A stretch of 64,000 bases of DNA from Pseudomonadota bacterium (GCA_021324155.1 JAJPJQ010000014.1:1-64000); one strand, 5' to 3'; positions 9,065 through 17,331 are shown, counted from the first letter of the stretch. Made by a program: numbers and translations. Notes: generated by a model not told the origin, from the letters alone.

Positions 9065-10108
9065 ATGCTTGCACTGTGGCTTACGCTGATTTTTCTGATC
9101 GTCCTTATCGGCCCGTTCGCCAGCCGAAAAATCGAGGGCAATCTCGAGGCGTTTCTTTTCGTCATGGGAGTCGCGAGCGCCACGGTCTCGAGCGCCTGGG
9201 ATGCGCATATAATACAGGAAGGCTTCGTCGCGCCGATCGAGATAACGCTCGCCGTGCTGATCGCCGGCGCGCTGTTCCACTACACGCGCGAATACCTCGA
9301 CCGCATCATGACGCGAGTCCTTGTGACCGTGCCTCTGCCCGCGATCATCTTTGCCGGCGTCGTCGTGCTCGGGCTGCTCTCCAGCATCATCTCGGCGATT
9401 ATCGCCGCGCTGCTCCTCGTTGAATTCATCAACGTGCTGCCGCTCCACCGCCGCGCCGAAGTGCATCTCGCGATCGTCGCCTGCTTCGCGATCGGCCTCG
9501 GCGCCGCGCTGACGCCGCTCGGCGAGCCGCTCGCGACCATTGCGGTCTCGAAGCTCGCCGGCCCGCCGCACCACGCGGACTTCTTTTATCTCTTCAATCT
9601 CCTCGGCATGTACACCATTATGGCCGTGACCTTGCTCGGGGTCGCGGGAATCTTTCTCGTGCGGCGGGAGCCCGAGGATGTTGAGGAGACGCTTAGCGGC
9701 GAAGCCGAGCCGGGCGGCTTAGGCGACGTGTTCGTGCGCGCGTTCAAGGTCTATATCTTCGTCATGGCGCTGATATTTCTGGGCGCGGGCTTCAAGCCGC
9801 TCATCGATAAGTATCTCGCGAACGTCTCCTCGCTCGTGCTTTTCTGGGTCAACATTGTCTCGGCGATCCTCGACAACGCGACGCTCACGGCCGCCGAGAT
9901 CGGGCCCTCGCTCAGCGAAGCGCAGATCAAGGCTGCGCTGCTCGGCCTTCTTATTTCCGGCGGTATGCTGATCCCCGGCAACATCCCTAACATCATCGCG
10001 GCGCACGCACTCCGCATCAAAAGCACCGAGTGGGCCCGGCTCGGTGTGCCGCTGGGGCTCGTGATGATGGTCGCGACGATGCTCCTCCTCATAGTGAGCG
10101 TTATCTGA
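9065..10108 (+). CDS. DUF1646 family membrane transporter
   Basis: A 347-aa integral membrane protein with about ten hydrophobic helices and a Glu/Asp-rich cytoplasmic loop in the middle (EPEDVEETLSGEAEP). The pattern of LTPLGEPLATIAVSKL in one half and ILDNATLTAAEIGPSLS plus GNIPNIIAA in the other is that of DUF1646 proteins, which belong to the ion-transporter superfamily and are presumed cation/anion transporters. Start chosen at ATG 9065; TTG 9047 is an alternative adding six residues. Convergent with the Nramp-like gene, with 50 bases between. Confidence 0.8.
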   Translation: MLALWLTLIFLIVLIGPFASRKIEGNLEAFLFVMGVASATVSSAWDAHIIQEGFVAPIEITLAVLIAGALFHYTREYLDRIMTRVLVTVPLPAIIFAGVVVLGLLSSIISAIIAALLLVEFINVLPLHRRAEVHLAIVACFAIGLGAALTPLGEPLATIAVSKLAGPPHHADFFYLFNLLGMYTIMAVTLLGVAGIFLVRREPEDVEETLSGEAEPGGLGDVFVRAFKVYIFVMALIFLGAGFKPLIDKYLANVSSLVLFWVNIVSAILDNATLTAAEIGPSLSEAQIKAALLGLLISGGMLIPGNIPNIIAAHALRIKSTEWARLGVPLGLVMMVATMLLLIVSVI

Positions 10109-10158
10109 TTGCGCTCGGCTTTTGAGCGGCAGCCAGATTCCACGCGAAAGCGGATCAA

Positions 10159-11454
10159 TCACTCCGGCGCTATGATCCAGCTGACGATGAGGCCGACGCT
10201 CGCGGTAAATATCGCCGCCAGCGTCACGTAGCCGAGAATATTCAGCGCGCGGCTGTTCACCTGTCCGTTCATCACCTTATGATTGGTCGTCAGGCTCATG
10301 ATCAATAAAAACAGCGGCGGCGTCGAGAAACCCTGCACGATCCCCGCCCACACAAGCGCCCTCATGGGGTTGATGCCGGCGAAGTTGATAGCCACGGCAA
10401 TGAGCGTGAATGCTGCGATCGCCGCGTAAAACGCTTTCGCCTCGCGCGGCTTCGCGTTGAGACTATAGCGCCAGCGAAACGTCTGACAAAGATCGTAGGC
10501 TGCGCCGGCGGTCATTACCGGAACGGCAAGGAATCCGACGGCGACGATACCGACCGCGAACAGGATTCCCGCCGCCGGCCCTGCCAGCGGCGCAAGCGCC
10601 TGAGCCGCCTCGGCCGCGGTCTGAATATCGTTTTTGCCGGCGCGGAAGAGCGTCGCAGCGGTCGAGAGAACGATGAAGTAGATGATCAAACTCGAAAAAA
10701 ACATTCCTACCATGACGTCGCGGCGCGTGAGCCTCAGCTCTTGGTCGCTGGCGCCGCGCCGCTCGGCCAACTTCTTCTTTCCCATGGCGATTTGTTCCTC
10801 GACCTCTTCATTCGACTGCCAGGTAAAAATATAGGCGGAGAGCGAGCAGCCGATCGCGGCGACCAGCAGCGAGAGGAATTCGCGATTGAATTGGATCGTC
10901 GGGACGAAAGTTCCTTTCAGCGTCGGTAGGAGCTCGGGGCGCGCCAACAGCGACGAGCCCAGATATGCGAGCAGGGCGAGGGCGAGCCAGCGAAATGTGT
11001 TCCGGATAAATGTGTACGAGCCCCAGAACTGCAGCGCCAGCACGACGGCGGCGACGATGACGACGGTGACCCGCTGCGGTACCGGAACGAGCACGTTGAT
11101 CGCCGCCGCCATGCCGCCGAGATCCGCGGCAGCCTCGAAAACATTGCCGATCAACACGCCGACGAGAACGATGTAAAGAAACCAGCGCGGATACTGGCGC
11201 TCGATGACCGCAAAGAGTCCCTCGCCGGCAACCTGCCCCAGTTTCGAGGAGAGATAAACGACGGCGAACATCATCGGAAAGAGGAAAGGCACCGTCCAGA
11301 GAAACGAGAAACCAAACTTCGCGCCGGCGCTCGCGTACGTGCCGATGGCCGAAGGGTCGTCGTCCGCGGCGCCGGTGATGAGACCGAGTCCGATTGAACG
11401 CCAGAAGCCTTTGCGCACGTTGCTGTCGGACTGTTTTCGGTTTCGATTGCGCAT
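10159..11454 (-). CDS. Nramp-family metal transporter, divergent motif type
   Basis: 431 aa with about eleven membrane helices. The helix-1 region reads GAADDDPSAIGTY (28-40), where classical Nramp transporters have DPGN, and the helix-6 region reads AYIFTWQSNEEVEEQI in place of the MPH metal-binding motif. This places it among Nramp-related transporters whose metal site differs from Mn/Fe Nramp proteins; substrate not deducible. Transcribed away from the nitrogen cluster; its promoter must lie in 11455-11640. Confidence 0.8.
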   Translation of the reverse strand: MRNRNRKQSDSNVRKGFWRSIGLGLITGAADDDPSAIGTYASAGAKFGFSFLWTVPFLFPMMFAVVYLSSKLGQVAGEGLFAVIERQYPRWFLYIVLVGVLIGNVFEAAADLGGMAAAINVLVPVPQRVTVVIVAAVVLALQFWGSYTFIRNTFRWLALALLAYLGSSLLARPELLPTLKGTFVPTIQFNREFLSLLVAAIGCSLSAYIFTWQSNEEVEEQIAMGKKKLAERRGASDQELRLTRRDVMVGMFFSSLIIYFIVLSTAATLFRAGKNDIQTAAEAAQALAPLAGPAAGILFAVGIVAVGFLAVPVMTAGAAYDLCQTFRWRYSLNAKPREAKAFYAAIAAFTLIAVAINFAGINPMRALVWAGIVQGFSTPPLFLLIMSLTTNHKVMNGQVNSRALNILGYVTLAAIFTASVGLIVSWIIAPE

Positions 11455-11575
11455 CTAAAAAAAACGTACCCATCTCCCGTTCGCCGACAACCCGGGCAGA
11501 GGGCTGAATTTCTCCGCGAAATTACACCATAGCCGTAAACTGAATTGCAGTGCCCGTTGCTCAGCTTTTAGGCAC

Positions 11576-11596
11576 GTTGCTTAAAGTCGAAGCAAC
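11576..11596. promoter_or_regulatory. Inverted repeat upstream of glnK
   Basis: gttgctt (11576-11582) and aagcaac (11590-11596) form a perfect 7-bp dyad around seven bases, about 65 bp upstream of the sigma-54 promoter. A looser dyad (gtgcc/ggcac) flanks it at about 11550-11575. The position suits an activator or enhancer site, but neither matches the usual NtrC consensus well, so the role is open. The rest of 11455-11719 shows no gene. Confidence 0.3.
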
Positions 11597-11658
11597 TTAG
11601 ACAGCGGCCGAACGCGCCGCGGCACCCAATTTTTAACAGAAATTTTATTCGCCGCTGG

Positions 11659-11674
11659 CGGCACGGCGCTTGCG
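11659..11674 (+). promoter_or_regulatory. Sigma-54 promoter of glnK-amtB
   Basis: cggcacggcgcttgcg matches the -24/-12 consensus at 14 of 16 positions, with GG at 11660-11661 and GC at 11672-11673, exactly ten bases apart. The predicted start is about 11685, giving a 35-base leader before glnK. Sigma-54 and NtrC control of glnK-amtB is known in many proteobacteria, so context and motif agree. Confidence 0.82.
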
Positions 11675-11677
11675 TAG

Positions 11678-12058
<381 letters not shown>

Positions 12059-12081
12059 AAATCGCGAGAGGAGAACAAGAG

Positions 12082-13872
12082 ATGCGTAAACTGAAAACCA
12101 TCGGTATGTTTCTGTGTTTTTCAATGATGATGGCATGGCTGCCGGCGCGCTGGGCCGATGCGCAGGAAGCCGCCAAGCCCGAAGCGCCGGCGGCTGCTCC
12201 GACGCCGAAGCTGCCGTCCTATTTTACAACCACCAGTGATGATCCGAAAAAGCCGGCTTGGCCCGATCCGACCGGCGCTGCCTCGGGCGTATGGGCTACA
12301 CCGGCCGGCGACGCCAAGGGCGACATTCCTGAGAAACTGTCCGCACAGGATCTCTACGATCGGATGGCGCACAATCTATTCTCGATCAATTATGTGTGGA
12401 TGTTGATCTGCGGCTTCCTCGTCATGTTCATGCAAGCGGGTTTTATGCTGGTCGAGACGGCGCTATGCCGTGCCAAGAACGCCGCGCACACCGCAGCGAT
12501 GAATTTGATGATCTATCCTCTCGGATGCCTTGCCTTCTGGGTCTATGGCTTCGCCATCGGCTGGGGTAACTGGTGGAATGGTCCGGTAGCGCCGGGCTGG
12601 TATCCCGCGCTCGGGCCTGGCCTCTCGATCCTTAACGAAGGCATCGGCATCGGCGCCGCCGTCGACGCGGCGGGGAAGGCGACCGGTGCGTTCACCTACG
12701 GCCTGCTTGGCACAAAAGGCTGGTTTCTTACCGGCGCGGTCGGCGATGTCGGTATAATGGCGCTTTTCTTCTTCATGATGGTCTTCATGGATACGACAGC
12801 GACGATTCCGACCGGCGCGATGGCGGAGCGCTGGTCATGGAAAAATTTCTGCCTCTTCGGACTCTGGGTCGCGCTGCCCTATTGTATCTATGCGAACTGG
12901 GTTTGGGGCGGCGGCTGGCTCGCGCAAGGCGGCGTCAACTGGGGCTTGGGCCACGGCGCGGTCGACTTTGCCGGCTCCGGTGTGGTTCATGCTATGGGCG
13001 GTGCGATCGCGCTTGCCGGCGCGATCATCATTGGGCCTCGCATCGGCAAGTTCGATGCACATGGTAAACCGCAGGCGATGCCCGGTCACGACGTGCCGCT
13101 CGTTTGTCTCGGCACTTTCATCCTTGCCTTCGGGTGGTTCGGTTTTAATCCGGGATCGACCCTCGCGGGCACCGACCTCCGCATCAGCTTCGTGGTCGTG
13201 AATACGATGCTCGCCGGAGTCGTCGCCGCGCTCGCCGCGATGGTAACGCTCATGCTGAAAGGCCTCAAGCCCGATCCGACGATGTGCTGCAACGGCATGC
13301 TCGCGGGCCTCGTTGCGATCACCGCGCCGTGCGCTTTTGTCAACCCGATCGGTGCGTCGATTATCGGTCTCGTCGCCGGCTGGCTGGTTGTCGAAGCGGT
13401 TTTCTTCTGGGAGCGCCGCGGCATCGACGATCCCGTCGGCGCAATCTCCGTCCACGGCATCAACGGTCTCTGGGGTGTGATCTCCGTCGGATTGTTCGCG
13501 ACGGGGGAATACGGCGCTGGTTGGAACGGCGTCGTACGCGAGGAGTTTGTCAAGCTGTATGGTTCCGACGGGGTGCGTGGCCTCTTCTATGGCGACGCAT
13601 CGCAATTGTACATGCAGTTGGTCAACGCCGCTGTGGTAGCGGCGTTCGGTTTCGCTATGGCCTACGCGTGGTTCAAGGTCAGCGACCTCATCACGCCGAT
13701 CCGGGTCAGCAAAGAGGTCGAACTGGAAGGGCTCGATGGCCCCGAGATGGGCGTTCTAGGTTATCCGGACTTCCAACTGCACCCGTCGACGACGCCCGGC
13801 TACGCGGCGGTGAGCCCAACTGCGGCCTCGGCGATGGCAATGGCGGCGGTGAAGAAGCCTGTCTTGGACTAG
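12082..13872 (+). CDS. amtB: Ammonium transporter Amt
   Basis: 596 aa, longer than most Amt proteins because of an N-terminal signal peptide (about 1-27, ending WADAQ) and a Pro/Ala-rich extracytoplasmic stretch before the first helix (~105). The Amt core follows, with FMQAGFMLVETALCRAKN, the conserved VDFAGSGVVHAMGG and NPIGASIIGLVAGW blocks, and IDDPVGAISVHGINGLWG carrying the second pore His. AGGAG precedes the start. Inner-membrane trimer conducting ammonium/ammonia, paired with GlnK. A short cytoplasmic tail is present. Confidence 0.95.
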   Translation: MRKLKTIGMFLCFSMMMAWLPARWADAQEAAKPEAPAAAPTPKLPSYFTTTSDDPKKPAWPDPTGAASGVWATPAGDAKGDIPEKLSAQDLYDRMAHNLFSINYVWMLICGFLVMFMQAGFMLVETALCRAKNAAHTAAMNLMIYPLGCLAFWVYGFAIGWGNWWNGPVAPGWYPALGPGLSILNEGIGIGAAVDAAGKATGAFTYGLLGTKGWFLTGAVGDVGIMALFFFMMVFMDTTATIPTGAMAERWSWKNFCLFGLWVALPYCIYANWVWGGGWLAQGGVNWGLGHGAVDFAGSGVVHAMGGAIALAGAIIIGPRIGKFDAHGKPQAMPGHDVPLVCLGTFILAFGWFGFNPGSTLAGTDLRISFVVVNTMLAGVVAALAAMVTLMLKGLKPDPTMCCNGMLAGLVAITAPCAFVNPIGASIIGLVAGWLVVEAVFFWERRGIDDPVGAISVHGINGLWGVISVGLFATGEYGAGWNGVVREEFVKLYGSDGVRGLFYGDASQLYMQLVNAAVVAAFGFAMAYAWFKVSDLITPIRVSKEVELEGLDGPEMGVLGYPDFQLHPSTTPGYAAVSPTAASAMAMAAVKKPVLD

Positions 13873-13895
13873 TCCTCAAACCAATCTAACTTTTC

Positions 13896-13931
13896 GGGGT
13901 GCGGTGGCCCTTTAAACGGCTGCCGCACTCC
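13896..13931. other. Stem-loop downstream of amtB
   Basis: ggggtgcgg (13896-13904) can pair with ccgcactcc (13923-13931): nine pairs including one G-T. It lies 24 bases after the amtB stop and may end or stabilise the transcript, but no T-tract follows, so it is not a standard intrinsic terminator. Confidence 0.4.
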
Positions 13932-14048
13932 GCTGCTTTGACGGATCGATAAGCGAGCGGCTCCAGCGCGGGTCCGCTGCAAAGCGTCAGATCGTATGAG
14001 TTCGCGCTCTATTTTGATATCTAGTTTGTCAACTTTAGTTATCAATCG

Positions 14049-14080
14049 CCGTCCCTCTCCGCTTCCGCGGGCAGGGACGG
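14049..14080. other. Strong hairpin before the PP2C gene
   Basis: ccgtccct (14049-14056) and aggacgg-type arm agggacgg (14073-14080) pair perfectly; inside, ccgc/gcgg close a ttcc loop. The element ends 20 bases before ATG 14101 and would sit in the 5' leader of the phosphatase mRNA. No T-tract. A further dyad ttgata/tatcaa lies just upstream (about 14020-14046). The role, perhaps mRNA stability or translation control, is unknown. Confidence 0.45.
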
Positions 14081-14100
14081 CCGTGCGTTCTCGTGCGGTT

Positions 14101-14877
14101 ATGCCGGAAATCGATTTTTTCCATCTCACCGACGCCGGCTGCGTGCGCGAAGGCAACGAGGATGCGATCGGTTGCTGGCCGTGCGAGGACGGGCTGGTTT
14201 TCGCCGTAGCCGACGGTCTCGGCGTCCACAACGCGGGCGAGGTCGCGAGCGCGCTGGCGCTCGAAGTGCTTGCCGATCAACTGCAAGACGAATCAGCCGG
14301 CACGCCCCTCGCGAAGCGACTCCGAAACGGCGTGCAGCAGGCGAACCTCCGTATCTACAACAAGAGTACGACGGTGCCCGAGCTGCGCCATATGGGCACG
14401 ACGCTCACCGCGACGTCTGTCGTCGGCGATACACTGGTCACTGCGCATGTCGGCGATTGCCGTCTCTATCTTCTGCGCGACGGAAGTCTCGCGCAGCTTA
14501 CCAAGGATCATACCTGGGTATGGGAGCAGGTGCAGTACGGCATCCTCTCCGTGGAAGAGGCGCGGAAGCATCCCAAGCGTCACATGCTGAGCCGCGCGTT
14601 GGGACAGGGTCTCATTGTCCCCATCGATACGCTCACGATGAAGGTCCGGCCGGGCGATGTTCTCATTCAATGCAGCGACGGCATTCACGGTTTACTGCCC
14701 GATAATGAAATAATGGAGGTCATGTCTTCCTCACCTCAGGCGGACGCCGCCTGCCGCGCATTCGTCCACCGTGCGCGCGATCGTGGCGGCGACGACAACT
14801 TGAGCGTGCAGATCGCCTGCGTAACCTCCTGCTCGCCATCGCCGCCAAAGTCGTCCTGGTGGCGCTTCGGCCGCTGA
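14101..14877 (+). CDS. PP2C-family Ser/Thr protein phosphatase
   Basis: 258 aa counted from ATG 14101, where PP2C homology starts; upstream in-frame codons would add 35 poorly conserved residues. Metal-binding and core motifs are visible: REGNEDA, VADGLGVHNAGEV (usually ADGMGG), GTTLTATSV, AHVGDCRLYLL, LTKDHTWV, QCSDGIHGLL and GGDDNLSV. Soluble; reverses Ser/Thr phosphorylation. It is followed directly by a Ser/Thr kinase gene on the same strand, the usual pairing of antagonistic partners. The link to the flanking nitrogen genes is only positional. Confidence 0.9.
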   Translation: MPEIDFFHLTDAGCVREGNEDAIGCWPCEDGLVFAVADGLGVHNAGEVASALALEVLADQLQDESAGTPLAKRLRNGVQQANLRIYNKSTTVPELRHMGTTLTATSVVGDTLVTAHVGDCRLYLLRDGSLAQLTKDHTWVWEQVQYGILSVEEARKHPKRHMLSRALGQGLIVPIDTLTMKVRPGDVLIQCSDGIHGLLPDNEIMEVMSSSPQADAACRAFVHRARDRGGDDNLSVQIACVTSCSPSPPKSSWWRFGR

Positions 14878-14933
14878 GCGAAAAACCACCGCCGCCTTGA
14901 CCGCTTCTCGGCGCCGCCCTAGGATCAACACCC

Positions 14934-15917
14934 ATGGCCGAGCTTTCCCCGGGACAAACTCTCGATCAATACGAGCTCATCGACGTCATCGCGCGCAGCG
15001 GCATGGCGACGGTATTTCGCGCGCGCGACCGCGACAGCGGCCGCGTCGTCGTAGTCAAAGTGCCCCATCTCGAATACGAGGCGGACCTTGTTTTTCACGA
15101 GCGCTTCCTGCGCGAGGAGCAGATCGGCCAGCGCCTCGACCATCCGGCGGTCATCAAGGTTTTGCGGCCGCGCGAGAAAAGCCGCGTCTACCTAGCCATG
15201 GAATACGTCGAAGGCGAGCTTTTGAGCGATCGCCTCAAGCGCGAATCGCGCCTGCCCATCGACAACGCGGTCGAGATCGCGAAACAGATCGCCGACGCAC
15301 TCACGTATCTCCATGAGCAGAACGTCGTCCACCGCGACTTGAAGCCGGCGAACATCATGATTCAGGCCGGCGGCCGTCTGAAGCTGATCGATTTCGGCAT
15401 TGCGCTCGATACGACTCTGAGAAAAATGACTTGGGCGCGCATGTCACAGACGATGGGGACGCCCGACTACATGGCGCCGGAGCAGATCAAGGGGCTGCGC
15501 GGCGACGCGCGCTCCGACATCTATGGGCTTGGCGCGCTGCTATATGAGATGCTAATCGGTAAGGTGCCGTTTGCGGCCGAGAACGTCTATGCCGCGATGC
15601 GCTCGAAGCTTCACGACGACCCGGTTCCGCCGCGCCGCCTGCGCAACGAGATTTCGCCGCAACTCGAGGAGGTCGTGCTGCACGCGCTGGAGCGCAACCC
15701 GCACGACCGCTTCGAGAGTGCCTACGAGATGAAAGAGGCGCTGGCGCATCCGGAAAGCGTCCGGCTCACCGGCCGGGCGAGCCGCCAGCGCCCGCGGTCG
15801 CGACTGCCGAAGTGGCTGCGCACAACGCTGATCGTTATCGGAGGAATCCTCCTGTATCTTTTGCTCCTCTGGTCGTTTTCGCATCTCCGCGCGTGGCTGC
15901 CCGCCCCGCATCCATAA
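14934..15917 (+). CDS. Ser/Thr protein kinase with C-terminal membrane anchor
   Basis: 327 aa. A Hanks-type kinase domain covers about 12-265: the glycine-rich loop is weak (IARSGMATVF), VVKVPH carries the ATP-binding Lys, VVHRDLKPANIM is the catalytic loop, IDFGIA the DFG motif and YMAPEQ the APE-type motif. A juxtamembrane basic stretch is followed by one helix (~298-318) and a very short outer tail, so no extracellular sensor domain is present. Pairs with the PP2C gene 56 bases upstream. Confidence 0.92.
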   Translation: MAELSPGQTLDQYELIDVIARSGMATVFRARDRDSGRVVVVKVPHLEYEADLVFHERFLREEQIGQRLDHPAVIKVLRPREKSRVYLAMEYVEGELLSDRLKRESRLPIDNAVEIAKQIADALTYLHEQNVVHRDLKPANIMIQAGGRLKLIDFGIALDTTLRKMTWARMSQTMGTPDYMAPEQIKGLRGDARSDIYGLGALLYEMLIGKVPFAAENVYAAMRSKLHDDPVPPRRLRNEISPQLEEVVLHALERNPHDRFESAYEMKEALAHPESVRLTGRASRQRPRSRLPKWLRTTLIVIGGILLYLLLLWSFSHLRAWLPAPHP

Positions 15918-16014
15918 CATCGACTGCCCAAGCCTTGTGCTCAAAGTTTAAGCATGAGCCCTTTCCTTACGAAAAACAGCGCAAAATACCCCCTATTTTC
16001 AGACGCCGGCATGC

Positions 16015-16030
16015 TGGCACGTGCCTTGCT
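16015..16030 (+). promoter_or_regulatory. Consensus sigma-54 promoter of ANTAR regulator gene
   Basis: tggcacgtgccttgct matches TGGCACGNNNNTTGCW at every defined position, with GG at 16016-16017 and GC at 16028-16029. The predicted start (~16041) is four bases before ATG 16045, and no Shine-Dalgarno sequence fits between, so the message may be translated essentially leaderless. This makes the regulator itself part of the nitrogen-limitation regulon. The upstream gap 15918-16014 holds no gene. Confidence 0.7.
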
Positions 16031-16044
16031 CGAATGCATTGACG

Positions 16045-16617
16045 ATGAAGAAGGTCTTGATTCTCGACGACCGTCTTCTCGCCAGCGGTGACTTGTCGAA
16101 GTGTCTCACCGAGCTGGGCTTCGCCGTAGTGCGCGACGGTGCTTCCGGCGATGATGTGGCGGAGCGCGTCGATCGCGCGTCAGCGGATATCGTGCTCATG
16201 GGCGGAAGCGTCTTCACCGGCGGCGCTACTGCGGAAGACATTTTCTCCGTCGCGCCCAAACCGATTGTCCTATTCCAGGAGGCTAACGGTCGCAATCAAG
16301 AAGAGACCGGCAGTGGCGGCGGTTACGTTCTCATCCCTTTCGCCGCGCCCGAAGTTGCGGCGGCGCTTGAGCTGGCGGCAGCCGGCCTGGCCGATTTGAG
16401 CTCGCTTAAAAAAGAAAACGACGAGCTCAAAAAAACGCTCGAGGCGCGCAAGATGATCGAGCGCGCGAAAGGCGTGCTGATGAAGAACCGCGGCATCTCG
16501 GAGGCCGAGGCTTTTTCGCTCATCCAGAAAAAAAGCATGGACTTGCGCAAGCCGATGATCGACATCGCACAGGCGATCGTTCTCAGCGAAGAAGTAACCA
16601 AGCAAAAAGTTGAATAG
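16045..16617 (+). CDS. ANTAR-domain RNA-binding antiterminator with pseudo-receiver
   Basis: 190 aa from ATG 16045. Residues ~1-110 resemble a response-regulator receiver (KKVLILDD start), but the phospho-acceptor position has Gly (DIVLMGGSVF) and the usual Lys before the last strand is missing (YVLIPFA), so it is probably not phosphorylated in the standard way, as in AmiR. A coiled-coil (LKKENDELKKTLEAR) leads into the ANTAR domain (~135-188: MIERAKGVLMKNRGISEAEAF). ANTAR proteins bind twin hexaloop hairpins and prevent termination; such a leader lies immediately downstream. Transcribed from the sigma-54 promoter at 16015. Probable role: NasR-like control of nitrate/nitrite assimilation. Confidence 0.88.
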   Translation: MKKVLILDDRLLASGDLSKCLTELGFAVVRDGASGDDVAERVDRASADIVLMGGSVFTGGATAEDIFSVAPKPIVLFQEANGRNQEETGSGGGYVLIPFAAPEVAAALELAAAGLADLSSLKKENDELKKTLEARKMIERAKGVLMKNRGISEAEAFSLIQKKSMDLRKPMIDIAQAIVLSEEVTKQKVE

Positions 16618-16727
16618 CAAGGCGTGTCCCGGCATCAGGTGCCCGATTTCTAGGCGGGTGCCGAACGATTGGTCAGGAATCGAAGACGGCGGCACGAAAG
16701 ATTTCAATGATTTCAACGAAGCCATGC

Positions 16728-16743
16728 TGGCCCGACATTTGCC
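16728..16743 (+). promoter_or_regulatory. Sigma-54 promoter of the leader-controlled nitrite operon
   Basis: tggcccgacatttgcc matches 14 of 16 consensus positions with GG at 16729-16730 and GC at 16741-16742, ten bases apart. The transcript should begin near 16754, so the ANTAR-type hairpins and terminator (16798-16868) fall in its 5' leader. Upstream, ggcatcaggtgcc (about 16633-16645) is a near-palindrome that could be an activator site. No gene in 16618-16727. Confidence 0.7.
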
Positions 16744-16797
16744 TTATGCACAAGGGAGGAGCGTAACGAACTTTTAGTCCGCAAACATAATCTCGAT

Positions 16798-16840
16798 CCG
16801 CCCATTCAAGGTAGTAAGGCGGGCCCTGGCAAAGGCGCCA
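16798..16840 (+). ncRNA. Candidate ANTAR-target leader RNA (P1-P2 twin hexaloops)
   Basis: P1: ccgcc (16798-16802) pairs with ggcgg (16818-16822), with an interrupted upper stem closing the six-base loop aaggta (16808-16813). P2: tggc (16827-16830) pairs with gcca (16837-16840) closing the loop aaaggc. Both loops have A at position 1 and G at position 4, the known ANTAR signature. P2 uses bases that also form the 5' arm of the terminator at 16831, so the two structures exclude each other. Lies in the leader of a sigma-54 transcript right after an ANTAR gene. The upper P1 stem is imperfect. Confidence 0.6.
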
Positions 16841-16868
16841 AACGGAAGAAAAGTTTCGCGCCTTTTTT
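16831..16868 (+). terminator. Intrinsic terminator (attenuator) in leader
   Basis: aaaggcgc (16831-16838) pairs with gcgccttt (16858-16865), extended after one C-C mismatch by aaac/gttt (16840-16843/16853-16856), and is followed by a T-tract (16863-16868). Its 5' arm overlaps hairpin P2. It ends 16 bases before ATG 16885. Formation would stop transcription of the operon; ANTAR binding to P1-P2 would block it. Confidence 0.8.
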
Positions 16869-16884
16869 ATTTGGCGGAGGTGAA

Positions 16885-17166
16885 ATGGCTAAAAGGCATT
16901 TGATCGATACGACAGCTGCGAAAGTGTTCGACAATCTTATTTTCATCGCCGAAGTATTCGCGGACCGGGAAGAGGAAGAAATCCCCGATGTCCCGCTGCT
17001 CGAACTGGCGCGCTCGTTCGAGCTCAGGCATATCGGCGTAGCGTCGAAGACAACAGTGGATCGCAAATGCGTTATCGAATTACAGAAACAGGCCGGTTGG
17101 GTAATTGTGGGAGTTCCCGGCAAAGTGGACAGTATGCACCTCGATATTGCATCGACGGGTCCTTAA
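16885..17166 (+). CDS. Conserved-looking small protein, first gene of attenuated operon
   Basis: A 93-aa soluble, acidic protein that I do not recognise. GGAGG (16875-16879) lies at good spacing before ATG 16885. It has a central acidic patch (DREEEEIPDVP) followed by a helix and a hydrophobic strand (GWVIVGVPGKVDSMHLDI). It is the first gene after the ANTAR-controlled terminator and precedes nirA, so a role in nitrite assimilation or its control is suggested by position only. A hairpin gcccttc/gaagggc (17175-17200) follows the stop without a T-tract. Confidence 0.7.
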   Translation: MAKRHLIDTTAAKVFDNLIFIAEVFADREEEEIPDVPLLELARSFELRHIGVASKTTVDRKCVIELQKQAGWVIVGVPGKVDSMHLDIASTGP

Positions 17167-17331
17167 TCGACATTGCCCTTCCTCGCCTCGTTTGAAGGGC
17201 GGAGCGGGGCCGGCTGCGGAAATTGCCGTGGCCGGCTCCGCGTAATAGCACATCATCGCAACGTCGCGATTGAAGCGAAAGGCGAAGACGCCGGAGGCAT
17301 CGGGCGGCTTTTGTATTTTCGCGGCGGCGCG

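Noticed and set aside
13869..14231. 120-residue minus-strand frame between amtB and PP2C
   Set aside because: Antisense to the PP2C N-terminus, low-complexity Ser/Arg/Pro, no ribosome-binding site.
14101..15917. Kinase/phosphatase pair as part of a defence or phage-sensing system
   Set aside because: No nuclease, transposase or other defence gene nearby; the setting is nitrogen metabolism and such pairs are common housekeeping regulators.
16798..16868. Riboswitch (for example FMN or cobalamin) as explanation of the leader
   Set aside because: No conserved riboswitch core seen; twin six-base loops plus overlapping terminator next to an ANTAR gene fit better.
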